Source of the DNA: Basidiobolus meristosporus CBS 931.73
Lineage: Eukaryota > Basidiobolomycota > Basidiobolomycetes > Basidiobolales > Basidiobolaceae
Direction of reading: 5' to 3'
DNA length: 64,000 nt
Assembly: GCA_002104905.1 (NCBI GenBank)
Contig: MCFE01000030.1
Coordinates: forward strand, 1-64,000
Shown: positions 33,585-48,311 of the stretch, piece by piece
Layout of the letters: the number at the start of each line of letters is the position of its first letter
How positions within the stretch are numbered: position 1 is the stretch's first letter
Translations under genes and position numbers: made by a program
The notes under the pieces: generated by a model
Told to the model about the DNA's origin: nothing
The model's input: the letters and a program-made list of their open reading frames with translations, nothing else
Database searches by the model: none

Positions 33585-35172
33585 GTTAGTCGTATAGCCA
33601 CAGCACCCAGAATTCAAATGAGGATTTAGATGCAAACTTCACAACAAAACTACATATCTAAATTGTATCCAATGATGAAATTCCGTTTATCTGGGCCAAC
33701 AACACACCTAATAACGATTGGTGAATCTGAAATATCCTGATTATTCTCTATACGAGGGAATCTCATGGAGTATACGACTCTTCCTCCACCCTTAATGTAC
33801 AATTGGTATTTTGAGGCTTTGGGATGTGAAAGAATTCCGTTGAGCTAACTAGGGGCCACTGCGATGACAAACTGCCAACTAGTTTAGCATGCACAAAGGC
33901 AACAATCATCTGGGATGCATTGGATTACGCGATCACATGAGAGCATCACTCAGACATAAGATGTGGGAGTTTCTTAATCAATCCACATGGCGTAAGAACT
34001 GTTATAGCAGCAAATCAATAGTCATTGTATACCACAAATACATTGCCGAAACAAGGACCGTCAAGGAAACATATATATCTAGCAAGTAGAAACGGGTCGA
34101 TTTTGGGTTGTGAAAATGTGAGCACTGAATCTCATTTGGAAACCGCATGGGAATTGCGGACAGCGTTTCGCCTGTGAACTCCAGCAAGGTGTTGCATGTA
34201 ACCGCAGAATGTATGATACCCGAACCGATTCATCTAGTTACCAGCAAGATCTTGTAGGTAGTGTTCAATGACATGTTTTTGTGGAGAGTTGTACACTGCC
34301 AATATTCAAGCAGCAAGGGCTGGCTAGACGGGTACCTACCTGGAAGCGCTGCTTGAAATATGCATATTGGCCTCGGAGTAATTGTATGAAGAATATGTCA
34401 TGGCGGATGCTTGATGTGGTACGGAGGATAGGTTAAGCATCCATTGAGATTGACTCATCGCGGATTACGATGTAGCCAATATAAATGTTTATATGTGAGT
34501 CATTCAGTGCGATCACAAATAGGAATCGGATGCAATATGGATACCAAGAAACCGACTTTGTCCTCCTGCTAATGGTGGAAAATATGGAGGTTGATCAAGG
34601 CTTTATTATTCCATGGGTGATGCCAGAGGAATTCGGGGATGGCAATGGCTGCAAGTGGTGTTTCCGTGAAATATAGACATTGCTTCACCAATCTCACAAT
34701 GTAATACAGGTTCCAGATCCTGTGTAATCTGGAGCTCGGTAATATGTGGGCTAGAGGCTCTGTGGCAGAAGATGCACAAATATAATCTGCTTCAAAATTG
34801 ATTAACTTGATGGCTATAATTGTTCATGGCTGTCTCCAAAGCCAGACGGGATGGTTCCATATTGGGAATTCTCATGGCGATACGAGTCAAAATGAATCAA
34901 GGCAAGAGATACTTTCTCCATTCATACTGTGACTTTCTCCATGTTTCCGGTTAAGATATGGCTATTCCTTAATTTGATCATCAATTAATTCAGTCTCTAA
35001 GATTTGGCTGTCCCATCATTTTTAAAACATTTTCCTCGCAGAGTTCTTGGTCTCATACTCCATCTTCATAGCATCCTTTGGTATTTATGTGTTTGTAACT
35101 GTCCACAGGTGTTGATATTTGATCTTAGAACGCCATTTTTTGCACACAGTTTAGTCACATTTAAAGTTCCCG
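33585..35172. other. Divergent intergenic region RCE1 / Zn2Cys6 factor
   Basis: 1.6 kb containing both promoters. Small plus-strand frames (33889-34089, 34485-34676) show no motif. No repeat seen. Confidence 0.45.
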
Positions 35173-37941
35173 ATGAACACCGAGGAGAATCAGAAAAGGC
35201 AACGAGTTAGCCGGGCTTGCGACAACTGCCGCCGAAAGAAGATTCGCTGCGATGGTGACCATCCTCTCTGCTCGAATTGTCAATCTTTTGGGATAAACTG
35301 TACTTATAACGGCACTACAAAAAAAAGAGGTCCTCCCAAAGGATACATAGAGGCCATTGAAAACAGGTTATATCGAATGGAACATATTCTTGGTGGTCTT
35401 GTCCAGGGCGACCCTCGAACGGCTGAAACCATCATGAACGAAATGCAAAGATTAGAAGAGGCTAGTGCTAATTTTCGAGCAAAGCCCAAGGTCAAGCCTC
35501 TGGAATTCCGCGAGTATCGAGTCCCAAAAGCTCGTATCCCCGACTCTCCACCAAAGCCCAACTCTCCTCCTATTACCAATACACAAGCCAAGCTAGATCC
35601 AATTTCCTACAATATACCGCCCACAGCCCCATCCTTTGATGCAATGACAATCCCGCAGCAAAGCCAGCCCCCTCAAATGCCACTACAATCAGCCACATGT
35701 GCTGAAATGGATGCTGATATTAATTCGTTGAGCAGCACTACTGATCAACTTGTACTCGATGATGACGGGCGGGTTCGATATTGCGGAACAAGCTCAGGGT
35801 TCTACCTATTACAGGGAACACAACGATATCAGAAGGACCTCTTCAAAATCAGACCTCGTATGCAGACAAGCCTTGACCGTAATGAGTTGAAGATTGACCC
35901 CCTGACGCTTCCGTCGCCGAATCTGTTTACCAATCTGTTAGAAATCTACTTTACCAAAATCAATCCAATCTTTCCATTGCTACACAAGGCCGAGTTCCTT
36001 GACCACCTGAATCAACGGAGACAGGAGATGCCGTACTTTCTTTTGAACTCCATCTTTGCTATATCTGCAGCTCTAATATCCTCAAAGAATATTCTCAGCA
36101 AAGAAAATATCGATGCGGAGATATTCTTCAAGAGATCCCGGACGTTGTTGGACCAAGCGTATGAAGTAAGCTCTATAGAGAACGTTCAAGCTCTAGTGCT
36201 CATGTCCATTTATTTTCATTTGTCTCGTGGTGGAATGAAATCGTGGATGTACAGTGGAATGGCTATTAGAATGGCTGAAGATCTTGGTCTGCATCGCAAC
36301 CCTGATATTTGGAATATCAAGCTGACAAGGGCAGAAAAGGAAACGCGTAAGAGAGTATGGTGGGTATGCTATTTAATAGACCGCTTTTCAAGCGTATGTG
36401 TGGGTCGACCAGTTTCTATAGATGACCAGCAATTCGATACTCCATTGCCGTGCCTTCTTGAAGATGATATCATGATATCCAGTGACGTTTCTCCGCGTAG
36501 TGGTCTATCATTGAAACCGTTTCTAGAAGTGATAAAGCTGCACGAATTAATTGGTCGAATACTTAGTACTGTGTACGTAGTCCGAACACCTTTAGCTGGA
36601 GATTACCAAAAACGCCATTTCAATCTAATAGAACTAGACTCTGCTTTGAACATGTGGCTGCAATCTCTACCACCCGACCTCAACTACTCGCCTTCATCTT
36701 ACTACCCTAGGAAGTCGTCCAATAGCCCAACTCTAATTTACGCTCATGTTTGGTACCATTGTGCGCTCATTCTGCTACATCGACCATTCATATCAAAGCC
36801 CGAATCGAACTCTACACCGCAGTCCTCGTCTTCTCAAATTTGCATGAACGCCGCAAACAACATCACGGCCATCGTATCTTCTTGTGTGGATAATCCTGAG
36901 CTCTCAGAGATCATAATTTTCTTACTGTTTCCAATTTTCACCGCCAGCACTATACACCTCTTGCATGCAGCATCTCCCAACTCGTGGGCCACTAATTCCT
37001 CACGGTCTAGCTTATTCCGAAACCTCGATATACTCAAACAGATTCGTGAACGATGTGGGTATGCTGGAAAGTACTACACCGTCTTGACAGATCTGATTAT
37101 CGAGAGCAATATCAACATAGAATCTGGAAATTGTAAAAACACACTGATTGCAGATACCAACGCCACTGCATCCGAGCCGGTTGTTCTTGCACCTGTGGAG
37201 GGATCTCTTCCGAACATCGAATCGAATCAGTATCTAATGAACCTCTTAACCCATATGGAGTTTGTCGAGAAATTGAACGGCTTTCCTCAGGGCTCTTTGA
37301 GCAACATACCAGAATCTCACATACCTACAACCGATATAGAGTCAACCAAGCCTATGGACTACCAACCAGCTTCGACCTTTGACATGACTCTGGCATTGGA
37401 TCCATATTCTGCATCTGACGCTATTCCACAGCTACAGCCAAGCTCTACTAGCAACACTGATCCACTCAATGAGATGATGGGTGTTGGCCAGCAGGAGGCT
37501 AAACCATTGAGCAATGAAGAAGTACTGAGTGCTCCTAAAACTTCCGACGCCCCCACTTCAAAGAATGGAACCTCAGTTTGGGGCAACCAACTTGCTTTCG
37601 ACTTTGAAGAATGGAATGATTACGCTGCCCAATACGTTGCTAATGTTATCTCAACTCCTCTCGGCGCGGGAACATCCAACCAACATACTCCAGCCATTCT
37701 GAAGTTACCTTCGGATGAGCCTGTGCCGATGGCTGAAACCACTATAGATCCCGAAAGTTTTCCGACCATCAACAAGGATGTAGTCTCTGAAGAGAAAATG
37801 GACACTTTTGGAGATAATAACATCCCGGGCCTATCGACCCTACAGTCAACGACTGAGTATGTCTCAGGTGCTGAGTTAGCAATGGCATATGATTTGATCA
37901 ACCACCAAGCCAGGGGATCTCAATATTCATGGCAATTTTGA
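35173..37941 (+). CDS. Zn2Cys6 transcription factor with fungal-specific domain
   Basis: Intronless, 922 codons. A GAL4-type binuclear zinc cluster lies at residues 16-43 (Cys16, 19, 26, 33, 36, 43; CX2CX6CX6CX2CX6C), after a basic RQRVSR. A KKRGPPKGYIEAIENRL linker and short coiled-coil dimerisation segment follow (about 50-85). The middle-homology/fungal_trans domain lies at about 255-500, with SRGGMKSWMYSGMAIRMAEDLGLHRN and RKRVWWVCYLIDRFSSVCVGRP as its most typical stretches. The C-terminal ~250 residues are acidic and Ser/Pro-rich, consistent with an activation region. The KKRGPPKGY linker is shared by several carbohydrate-related fungal regulators, but the target genes cannot be predicted. 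The ATG at 35173 lies close before the cluster, and no upstream in-frame alternative is apparent. Confidence 0.9.
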   Translation: MNTEENQKRQRVSRACDNCRRKKIRCDGDHPLCSNCQSFGINCTYNGTTKKRGPPKGYIEAIENRLYRMEHILGGLVQGDPRTAETIMNEMQRLEEASANFRAKPKVKPLEFREYRVPKARIPDSPPKPNSPPITNTQAKLDPISYNIPPTAPSFDAMTIPQQSQPPQMPLQSATCAEMDADINSLSSTTDQLVLDDDGRVRYCGTSSGFYLLQGTQRYQKDLFKIRPRMQTSLDRNELKIDPLTLPSPNLFTNLLEIYFTKINPIFPLLHKAEFLDHLNQRRQEMPYFLLNSIFAISAALISSKNILSKENIDAEIFFKRSRTLLDQAYEVSSIENVQALVLMSIYFHLSRGGMKSWMYSGMAIRMAEDLGLHRNPDIWNIKLTRAEKETRKRVWWVCYLIDRFSSVCVGRPVSIDDQQFDTPLPCLLEDDIMISSDVSPRSGLSLKPFLEVIKLHELIGRILSTVYVVRTPLAGDYQKRHFNLIELDSALNMWLQSLPPDLNYSPSSYYPRKSSNSPTLIYAHVWYHCALILLHRPFISKPESNSTPQSSSSQICMNAANNITAIVSSCVDNPELSEIIIFLLFPIFTASTIHLLHAASPNSWATNSSRSSLFRNLDILKQIRERCGYAGKYYTVLTDLIIESNINIESGNCKNTLIADTNATASEPVVLAPVEGSLPNIESNQYLMNLLTHMEFVEKLNGFPQGSLSNIPESHIPTTDIESTKPMDYQPASTFDMTLALDPYSASDAIPQLQPSSTSNTDPLNEMMGVGQQEAKPLSNEEVLSAPKTSDAPTSKNGTSVWGNQLAFDFEEWNDYAAQYVANVISTPLGAGTSNQHTPAILKLPSDEPVPMAETTIDPESFPTINKDVVSEEKMDTFGDNNIPGLSTLQSTTEYVSGAELAMAYDLINHQARGSQYSWQF

Positions 37942-38320
37942 TGCGTATTTGAGTTCTATAATGTAGATTTAGATGAAAGGGTAGTTATGAGCTTTAGTAG
38001 TAATTCTCACTCCTTTTTTTGGCAGAAGTTACCTGCTTTTAGTGTATATTCCACCCATGTTTGATAGAAGAAATCCAAGAACTAATAAATAGTTAAAGCC
38101 CTCATCATATTTTATCCACATAAACAGCTTGCAGATTTCCCGTGCGTGTCACAAACCCAATAGGTCACGTGACACTAAGAAAATTTTGATATGGTGAGGG
38201 GAGATTGATCGAGCATGAAGTCGTGGTGAAAAGTTTGTCGAATTGGTTAGACTAATCATTTTTAAAAAGCTTGACTCAAACTCTCTTCCAGCTTTGGCGT
38301 ACACCACTTTCATACAACAT
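37942..38320. other. Short spacer between Zn2Cys6 gene and mL59
   Basis: Contains the 3' flank of the regulator and the mL59 promoter. CACGTGAC at about 38165 is an E-box-like element, but I cannot assign a factor. Confidence 0.4.
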
Positions 38321-38817
38321 GGCTACTCTTCGTTCCATCTCTAAAAAGGCTTTGAGCCAGGTTCAAAAGACCTACGAACCTGAGTTGTTTCTCCCACAAT
38401 TTGTAAACAACCGTTGGAGAGCCCCCAAGTATGGACTTCGCATTCAAGCCAACATGCGCAAAAACTGCATCCTCAGTGGTATCGACCCTATCTCCATCGG
38501 TTTACCTCCCGTCAAGGAGTCTAAGCCAGTCAGAGTCAAGCCACCTAAGGGTACCAAGATCCAGAGAACTTATGTCGAGAAGTATGAGCTGCGTTTTCTT
38601 CTACGAGCTTCAGGAACTAGCTGACCCAAACGATTTTTCTTTAGGCAAGCGAAGATTCGGGACAACTTGACGAAGATGGACGAAAAAATCACCAACTGGC
38701 GCCAGGTACTTTTCCCATCACTACTCACTTCTGGTAGCCACGAACTAATGTGTCCCTTCACTTTCTCAGGAACAACGCAAGGAAAAGGCCAAGACCAAGT
38801 CTGTCATGCCTTTCTAA
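38321..38817 (+). CDS. MRPL25: Mitochondrial large ribosomal subunit protein mL59
   Basis: Three exons: 38321-38581, 38645-38705 and 38770-38817. Introns are 63 and 64 nt (GTATGA..TTTAG and GTACTT..CTCAG), giving 122 residues. Family features are LPQFVNNRWRAPKYGLRIQ, a Lys/Pro-rich KPVRVKPPKGTKIQRTY segment, and the helix QAKIRDNLTKMDEKITNWRQ followed by a Lys-rich tail ending VMPF. mL59 is a fungal mitoribosomal protein that lies on the surface of the large subunit. In-frame read-through of the first intron would truncate it. The N terminus (MATLRSISKKALSQ) is basic and may serve for mitochondrial import. Confidence 0.8.
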
Positions 38818-40525
38818 GCTGATATGTTTTGGTAGATGGTTAATTGCCGATACTTCATGCACCGTATTATCAACAGCAACATATGTTTTTTCATTCTATA
38901 AAATCCCAAATGGATATTTCAACGTTTGGTCACTTCATTTGTTCAATAGACACAAATTTTCGTCAATAAACGAACATCTTTCATTATATATCTGATTGGT
39001 CACCTGGCTCAGTGTTCATAGTGCTAAAGTTGGGAAGCCATTGATGTTACCTGAATCCAACAGTTGACAGATTCTTGAAAGGCCGCTGTTGGGATGAAGG
39101 TCCCGGTATATGTTAAATGGGAGTTCGTCGCTCATCTAGGATAACTGTCATCTCCAGACACAGGAGCTTATGCACTTATATATATGTACTGTATCCTTCA
39201 AGAAACATGGGTCTCGGTGGCGTCAAGTGAGAGCAATTCGGTACTCTAGATGCACTTTTCAAGCAGATGAACTAACAGACACTCGTGCTGCAGAAAGGGT
39301 CCATACCCGTGATCCATGAAATATTTTTCGTCCTTGACTTCGTATTACATGAAATTGTATTGCATGTCGTATACAGGTTTATAAAGTAGTTCCAAGTTAT
39401 CTATAACTATAAATCATAACATCACAAATCAAACCGTTGAGTAGCCAATTGCTAATTCAAATATATCGCAAACGAAAATCACTTGGAAGCCATGCGCAGC
39501 CATGAGAAGCAACGATGAGACAGTGTAATTGGAGTCAGCCAATATTTGTGGGTAGGTTCGAGCTTGAAATGACTCAGATACAATTTCCAGATGCCATCAA
39601 GCTTATACATTTGTTCACACCGAAGACCTGGCCCTCCACGGCCCTCGGAGTGAAGTTATCAACAATGCAGTCAATGTACTGGACTGGACCATAATCACCT
39701 GCATGCTAGATTGAGTAAATTGTAATCAATTGCGGAATCCGTTAATTGGAAAATATGCTGTGCAATGACTCCTCAATTGATTACTCTGATACAGTGATAT
39801 CCATATAATATTGTGATCCATTAATTGTCTCAAATTCTTGTTTAACCTACAATGATTCCGGCTACGAGGAGTGGGATGGCCACGTTAGTTAGGAAATTAA
39901 TTAATCTTACTCTTTGGGCAACATAAGAGTAACACTTTCACCACTAATTAGCAGATAGAGTAGCAATTGTAACAGTTGATAGCTATTGGCGAATACCTAT
40001 TGAGCATTAAGCGAAACTGAAAAATGTATCACATCAAACCTGTTACAAAGGTCAGAACAACAAATAGCTTTGATTCCTCCATCAGTTTTGGAGTCATCTT
40101 TGGTGGCACTTCTATTGCATGCTTATTTACACAGCATTATTTTTGTCCATCTCTGGGACAATGATATTACTCTCTTCGGCCAATGAGTGTCTCGGAAGCT
40201 TGCTGAGGACCTGGATGCTCACTGATGGGATTTTGCTTTGCGTAACTCGTCGCATGATTGTTTATTTGATATTTATACCTCCGATATCCATCTATGCATT
40301 CCCGTACTTTTCCTCCCTTTTCTCCACCACTATAAGAAAGTAAGGGAGTTTGCTCCTGAGAGGTTTCATTCCCTCGTAGCCAGACATTTAGAGTTGCATC
40401 ATCTTTATATATTTTCCCGCCGATTACTCTTTTCCTTTCTTTTGCCTTCCCTTTGTTCTTACCAACTTCTTTCTTTTGAAAGCCCCCTACCTTTGTCCAA
40501 CTGCATACTGCTCACTTCATTCTAG
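38818..40525. other. Spacer upstream of BEM1
   Basis: 1.7 kb without a supportable gene. The last ~200 bp before the BEM1 ATG are pyrimidine-rich (CCTTTCTTTTGCCTTCCC and similar), a common feature of fungal promoter/5' UTR regions. Plus-strand frames at 40119-40525 fall in this stretch and are not supported. Confidence 0.45.
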
Positions 40526-42034
40526 ATGTCCCAGGTTAAAGTGCCAATTGTACTGGATAGGGCAATACCAAAGGCCTCCCAGTATAGCAACGAAGTAGGA
40601 GTCCTCATTCCGAAGAAAGTGATCCGCGCCATTCATGATTATCATGGCGAGACCCCTTATCAACTTTCCTTTCGCGCCGGGGATTTCTTCCACGTCATAG
40701 GAAATGAGAATAACCCGCACTGGTGGGAAGCCACAAACCCCATGACCAAAGTTAGAGGGTTGGTTCCTGCGTCTTACTTCGAGGTTATTGATAGAAAGCA
40801 AGGTGGTTGCACGAAATCCAACCGTCCTCGCAACAGCTCTAACGCACAACCAGCTTTGTTGGGTCATGTTCTCTATGACTTCGAATCCCAAAGCCCGGAA
40901 GAACTGAGCGCAGAAGCTGGTGATCACATCATAATCGTTGGCAAATCTAGCAACGAATGGCTCATCGCTAAGCATATTGGAAAGCTTGGTGGTCTTGGAC
41001 TTGTGCCTTCATCTTATGTTGAGATCAAGGATGCTCGAACCGGTTTACCAGTTGCCAACATAAACCAGTTTCTGGAGGGTATATTTCCGGAAAATCATAC
41101 CAAACCTGACCCTATGAAAGGGTTGAAGAATGAGAGCCGCTTCCATGAGAAAGCTAAAGTGAACGGTGTCACCATTGATACGTCGTTTACCTTGAGACCC
41201 AACAATTCACAAGCATCCATTGGGGGGCTTTCCCCGCGAGAGCAAGCAATCCGTGCCGGCGTCAGTACATATTTCCAGCAGGATAATTGCTATTATTTTG
41301 AAGTACAAATAACGCTTCTGGATGGACACAACCGTGTTTTGTACAAGCTATACGAGGATTTCTACGATTTCCATGTTGCGCTTCTAAAGGCGTATCCTAA
41401 AGAGGCTGGTAACGGCGGACAGTATAGAATCATTCCATATATGCCGGGACCTGTCACTTTCGCTGATGAGAGCATTACTATCAGACGCTGCCAGGAGTTG
41501 AACGTATACGTAAGGCAGCTGTTTGGATTACCCAAGTATATTCAAGAGTCCAAGGTGCTAAGGGAATTCTTTGGCCTTGAAGAGCCTGGCGAGGATGAAG
41601 CAAATGTTGCTCGTAAAAGGATTATATCGAACCGCCGGCCATCGCAAGACGATGCAGAGGTGCCTGATCAAAGTAAGAGGTCCACCAGCACCTCTACCGC
41701 CTCAAACTCCTCCATGAATTCAGCCGTTCCAAGTATTGAGTCCTCATCCACTTTGTCTGATGCAGAGCCGTTTACCCCTATTTCTGTAATAGAATCTCCA
41801 TCTGAAATAGTCACGCTCAAAGTCAAGATCCAATATCATGACGATCTTATTGCCATTCGAGTGCCATCATGCATCACATACGATGCTCTTCATGCCAAAA
41901 TAGCAGAGCGCCTCGAGAACAAATCCGTTTCCCTGCAGTACCGCCTAGGCTCCAACGACTATATTGATCTGAACAGTCAACGGGATCTACAAAATGCTTG
42001 GAGCAATGGCAAACTATTTATTTATGCTTCCTAA
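40526..42034 (+). CDS. BEM1: Bem1-like polarity scaffold (SH3-SH3-PX-PB1)
   Basis: Intronless, 502 codons. First SH3 about residues 31-90 (VIRAIHDYHGETPYQLSF, HWWEA, GLVPASYFEV). Second SH3 about 110-170 (HVLYDFESQSPEELSAEAGD, LVPSSYVEI). PX domain about 250-352 (YYFEVQITLLDG, YKLYEDFYDFHVALL, PGPVTFADE). Ser/Thr-rich linker. PB1 domain about 430-502 (VTLKVKIQYHDDLIAIRV, LNSQRDLQNAW). This exact order defines Bem1/Scd2. The protein brings Cdc24 (through PB1), Cdc42-GTP and PAK kinases together at sites of polarised growth. It is somewhat shorter than budding-yeast Bem1. The ATG at 40526 gives the usual short N-terminal leader before SH3-1. Confidence 0.95.
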   Translation: MSQVKVPIVLDRAIPKASQYSNEVGVLIPKKVIRAIHDYHGETPYQLSFRAGDFFHVIGNENNPHWWEATNPMTKVRGLVPASYFEVIDRKQGGCTKSNRPRNSSNAQPALLGHVLYDFESQSPEELSAEAGDHIIIVGKSSNEWLIAKHIGKLGGLGLVPSSYVEIKDARTGLPVANINQFLEGIFPENHTKPDPMKGLKNESRFHEKAKVNGVTIDTSFTLRPNNSQASIGGLSPREQAIRAGVSTYFQQDNCYYFEVQITLLDGHNRVLYKLYEDFYDFHVALLKAYPKEAGNGGQYRIIPYMPGPVTFADESITIRRCQELNVYVRQLFGLPKYIQESKVLREFFGLEEPGEDEANVARKRIISNRRPSQDDAEVPDQSKRSTSTSTASNSSMNSAVPSIESSSTLSDAEPFTPISVIESPSEIVTLKVKIQYHDDLIAIRVPSCITYDALHAKIAERLENKSVSLQYRLGSNDYIDLNSQRDLQNAWSNGKLFIYAS

Positions 42035-42906
42035 AGCAAACGGGCGAGTTAATTGTTTGAAGCCAACTGGAAGATTCCTTGGACTTTGCCAAAACTACGC
42101 AATCTTCTGTATCGAGCGAACTGGAATCATTAGGCTTTAACCCGGCTTGTAGCCAACCTTGGTTGATTGCCGGTATCACTGGCGAAGCGAAATCTCCTGC
42201 TTCATATTTTGTTATTAGCTCTCGCATCCCGTAGGCCGTTATCTAGCTTTTTCTTCATTTGTCTATAATCAATTCATCACCTGTATACTCTTTCGAAGAA
42301 TTCTATGCTATCGGAATGGACTAGGCTGCCAATATTTTGTTTTGATTATCTGGCACCCCTTCCATTTTCCTCCGTTCCAATGTATAATACTTTAAAAGTC
42401 TGTCTATTTAATCAAATTGAAAAAGTCCAATGTTACCAGCAATTTGTGTTGTCCTTGCGAATGTCAAACCATAAAGTTGTTATGATCCAGTTCAATAATG
42501 TGTTGCCACCCTGATTGGGATCTTCCATAACAATACGGTTTGGGTTAGGTAAGCAGAATGATGCAATAGAGGCCATGTATCAGCAACAGTGATACAATTC
42601 CACCATGAGGAGTATGGTGGTAGCTCATAAACGTGGTGGAAGGCCATATGATCTCATTGCCTAGGAGTTTCACAAAGCGTTGCTTGCATTGATTGTGCAT
42701 TACATTGTACAGAATTCTTGAACAACATATTTTTATTAGCTACCTGTGAAGGTGGAGTGAATTTGATCATTTGAGGAAAGGCGACAAAAATAGGACGATT
42801 AGTAGTATATAGTTGGGAGAAAAATGCTACGAAGTAAATAAATAATGTACAATCCATTCTAATCTAACCAAATTCAAGCAAGCAATCTAAAACGCCAACA
42901 AGGCAC
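42035..42906. other. Convergent spacer between BEM1 and ACAP-like gene
   Basis: Contains both 3' ends. Short frames at 42018-42857 on either strand show no motifs. Confidence 0.45.
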
Positions 42907-46113
<3,207 letters not shown>

Positions 46114-46756
46114 CTTGAAAACACACAAGGATTTCAGTGTTGCTTTACTGTCAAAAAATCGAGGTAGTGTCTCGATTTTACTTGTTCACCATTTGTGTTT
46201 ACTTGAGTAATTAAAGCATGTGACCAGATGTAATTTTCTAATTGTACTAACCATGGTGAATATTTATAAATAAATATTTTTACTAAGCAATACGAATTTA
46301 CTGGTGGTTTATAGGACTCTGAAAAATAGAATTCATTCATCAGTGTGACATGATTGGTCCTTTCTGCCCACACTGAAAACCTTAGCTGAAAACCTTAGCT
46401 TTGCTGCGTTTACACCCAACAGCATAGCAACCCTCCATTGTTTAAATCGAACCATGTACATGGAGTTCACATATATGACCACCGGTAACGGATTATTCAA
46501 GCTCTTCTCACAACATAAAGCTTTGTTTGAAAAGTATTCCGTTGTTCAAGTATCTGATGAAATCTAAGCCTATAAATTGCCTAGACTTAATCCCTCATGC
46601 GTCACCTGTAGTTTAAATTTAGAGCCAGATGTAATGAATATCAATCATTTTATTAAATCAAATGGGATGTGAAGATGGAAAGAATCATATAAGCAACACC
46701 ACTCATGTCAGGAAACCAACGTAAATACTTCAGTATTTACTATTTCAAAAAGTGAC
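46114..46756. other. Spacer between ACAP-like gene and eS7
   Basis: Contains the ACAP-like promoter and the 3' flank of eS7. The minus frame at 46134-46373 is not conserved. A direct repeat AAAACCTTAGCT occurs twice at about 46377-46400. Confidence 0.45.
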
Positions 46757-47402
46757 TTATTCAATTTGATGAGCTGGGAATTCAAAGACAACATCTTTGC
46801 CGGTCAATTTCTTGTAGACTCCAGAGAAAGTATCAAGCTTGTACTCAAGGGAACCGGCATCCTTGCTGTCAAGGAAGACCTTGATGGTCTTGCTACCGTC
46901 AACCTTGACTCTGGTACGCTTACCAACGATCTCGGTAGGATAAACAATATCATCGAGAATCTTCTCGTGAACAGCGGTCAAAGTGCGAGATCTGGGGCGA
47001 GCTTGCTTGGCGCGGCTGCGACGAGTAGGCTTGCGCATGATACGGCGTTGAGCAATGAAGATGACATGGCGGTCAGAGAACTTCTTCTCAAGCTCACGAG
47101 TGAGGCGTTGTTGAACCTTGTTCAAAGCCTTGAACAAAGTGACGGGGACGAAGACAACAACAGCCTTCTTACCAGCGCCGATCTCGACCTAGTGATAAAG
47201 TTCAAGTTAATTGGAGCCTAGCTATAGGTTGCATACACCCACTACGTACTTCCTTGGCAGCACAGATTTGGATGGGACGGAGCTCCTTCTTCAATTCAGG
47301 AACGTTGTTCTCCAAATCGAGGAGGGCTTGAGCAACGGAGAGTTCGAGCTCATCAGCAGGGGCGGCGCCTGCTGGCTTGACAATCTTGTTAGCGGCAGAC
47401 AT
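46757..47402 (-). CDS. RPS7: 40S ribosomal protein eS7
   Basis: Two coding exons. 47402-47250 encodes [15 protein letters not shown] and [20 protein letters not shown]. 47188-46757 encodes [16 protein letters not shown] through [22 protein letters not shown] to a [13 protein letters not shown] end. The 61-nt intron (GTACGT..CACTAG) is in phase. Residue order matches eS7 throughout, about 195 residues in total. It is a structural protein of the small subunit needed for 18S rRNA maturation. Codon use is strongly biased to C-ending codons, as expected for high expression. A further non-coding intron probably lies in the 5' UTR just before the ATG. Confidence 0.97.
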
Positions 47403-47404
47403 GG

Positions 47405-47541
47405 CTAATGTACGCAAGTTAGTGTTAATATTGATGGATGGGGAATAAGGTGGATTAGATATATGTAGGCTGGAGTGTGATCACACTTCATTAAAGTCAA
47501 GCCCAACAAATCCAGCAGCCAAGAGTTCGAAATACACTTAC
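47405..47541 (-). other. Probable 5' UTR intron of the eS7 gene
   Basis: Read on the minus strand, GAAAAAGTAAGTGTATTTCG provides a strong donor at about 47541. CACTAACTTGCGTACATTAG gives a branch-like site and acceptor ending two bases before the start ATG. Introns close to or before the start codon are common in ribosomal protein genes. The purine-rich stretch upstream (47560-47700) would be the untranslated leader. Confidence 0.55.
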
Positions 47542-48311
47542 TTTTTCTTTCCTCTCAAGAAAATCAATCCACTCTTTAAAAAGGAAGAAACCATATACGA
47601 AGAGCATCTTAGTTTTATGAGGCCACACTGATTGAGAACCCTCCATCATCACGTGAATGCAAAAAAATTTCAAACCATTTCTTTTTTTTCTTTGATTTCT
47701 ACAGCCTTCAAGCAAGTAGAATGATTAGCCCTAGCGTGCAATCGGCTCCCGCGGTTTTGCAAACCAAATTCTGATATAAACTATGTTTAATCTAGGAATC
47801 GAATGTTACTTTATCAATCTTTGATCTCATGATCGCCCATTTGTAGATGAAATTTATGATGCCCAATTGTCCACTAACCTTTCGAATATGAAACATCAGA
47901 AACGGAGTGGTTTTAAATTTGATTAAATAAATTATCTAGTAGCTATATGGTTAGAGGGTTGACAGGTATGACTGCTTGGGTACTGATTAAATGTTGCATT
48001 GTCACATGATCATGTGGATGGCTTCGGATTGTCGATTACTTATTTGTTATGCTGTCATTTTAGGTCAATGAGTGCTTTTGAAGTTCCTTTTATTACACTG
48101 GATCATTCGCGCCCCTTTTGAAGATCCGATCGGTTTTAATATAGAAGCGTCTATTTATCCAACTCCTTGGCCAAATACTCATTCCTTTCTGATAGTATCG
48201 TTTAAAAGTTCTTTATATTTTATTGTACTATTGACTTCTTATTAGTGCTTTTTTACATCTGCATTTCATTTTTATTATTTTGCTTGACAGTTGTACAGAA
48301 GTCGAATAACC
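47542..48311. other. Divergent promoter region eS7 / Rab5
   Basis: The two genes are transcribed away from each other. The first ~170 bp is the putative eS7 leader, with T/A-rich tracts. The right part has poly-T tracts before the Rab5 ATG. No defined site identified. Confidence 0.4.

Noticed and set aside
46766-47221. 151-codon plus-strand frame opposite eS7
   Set aside because: Antisense shadow of the ribosomal protein gene; no independent motif.
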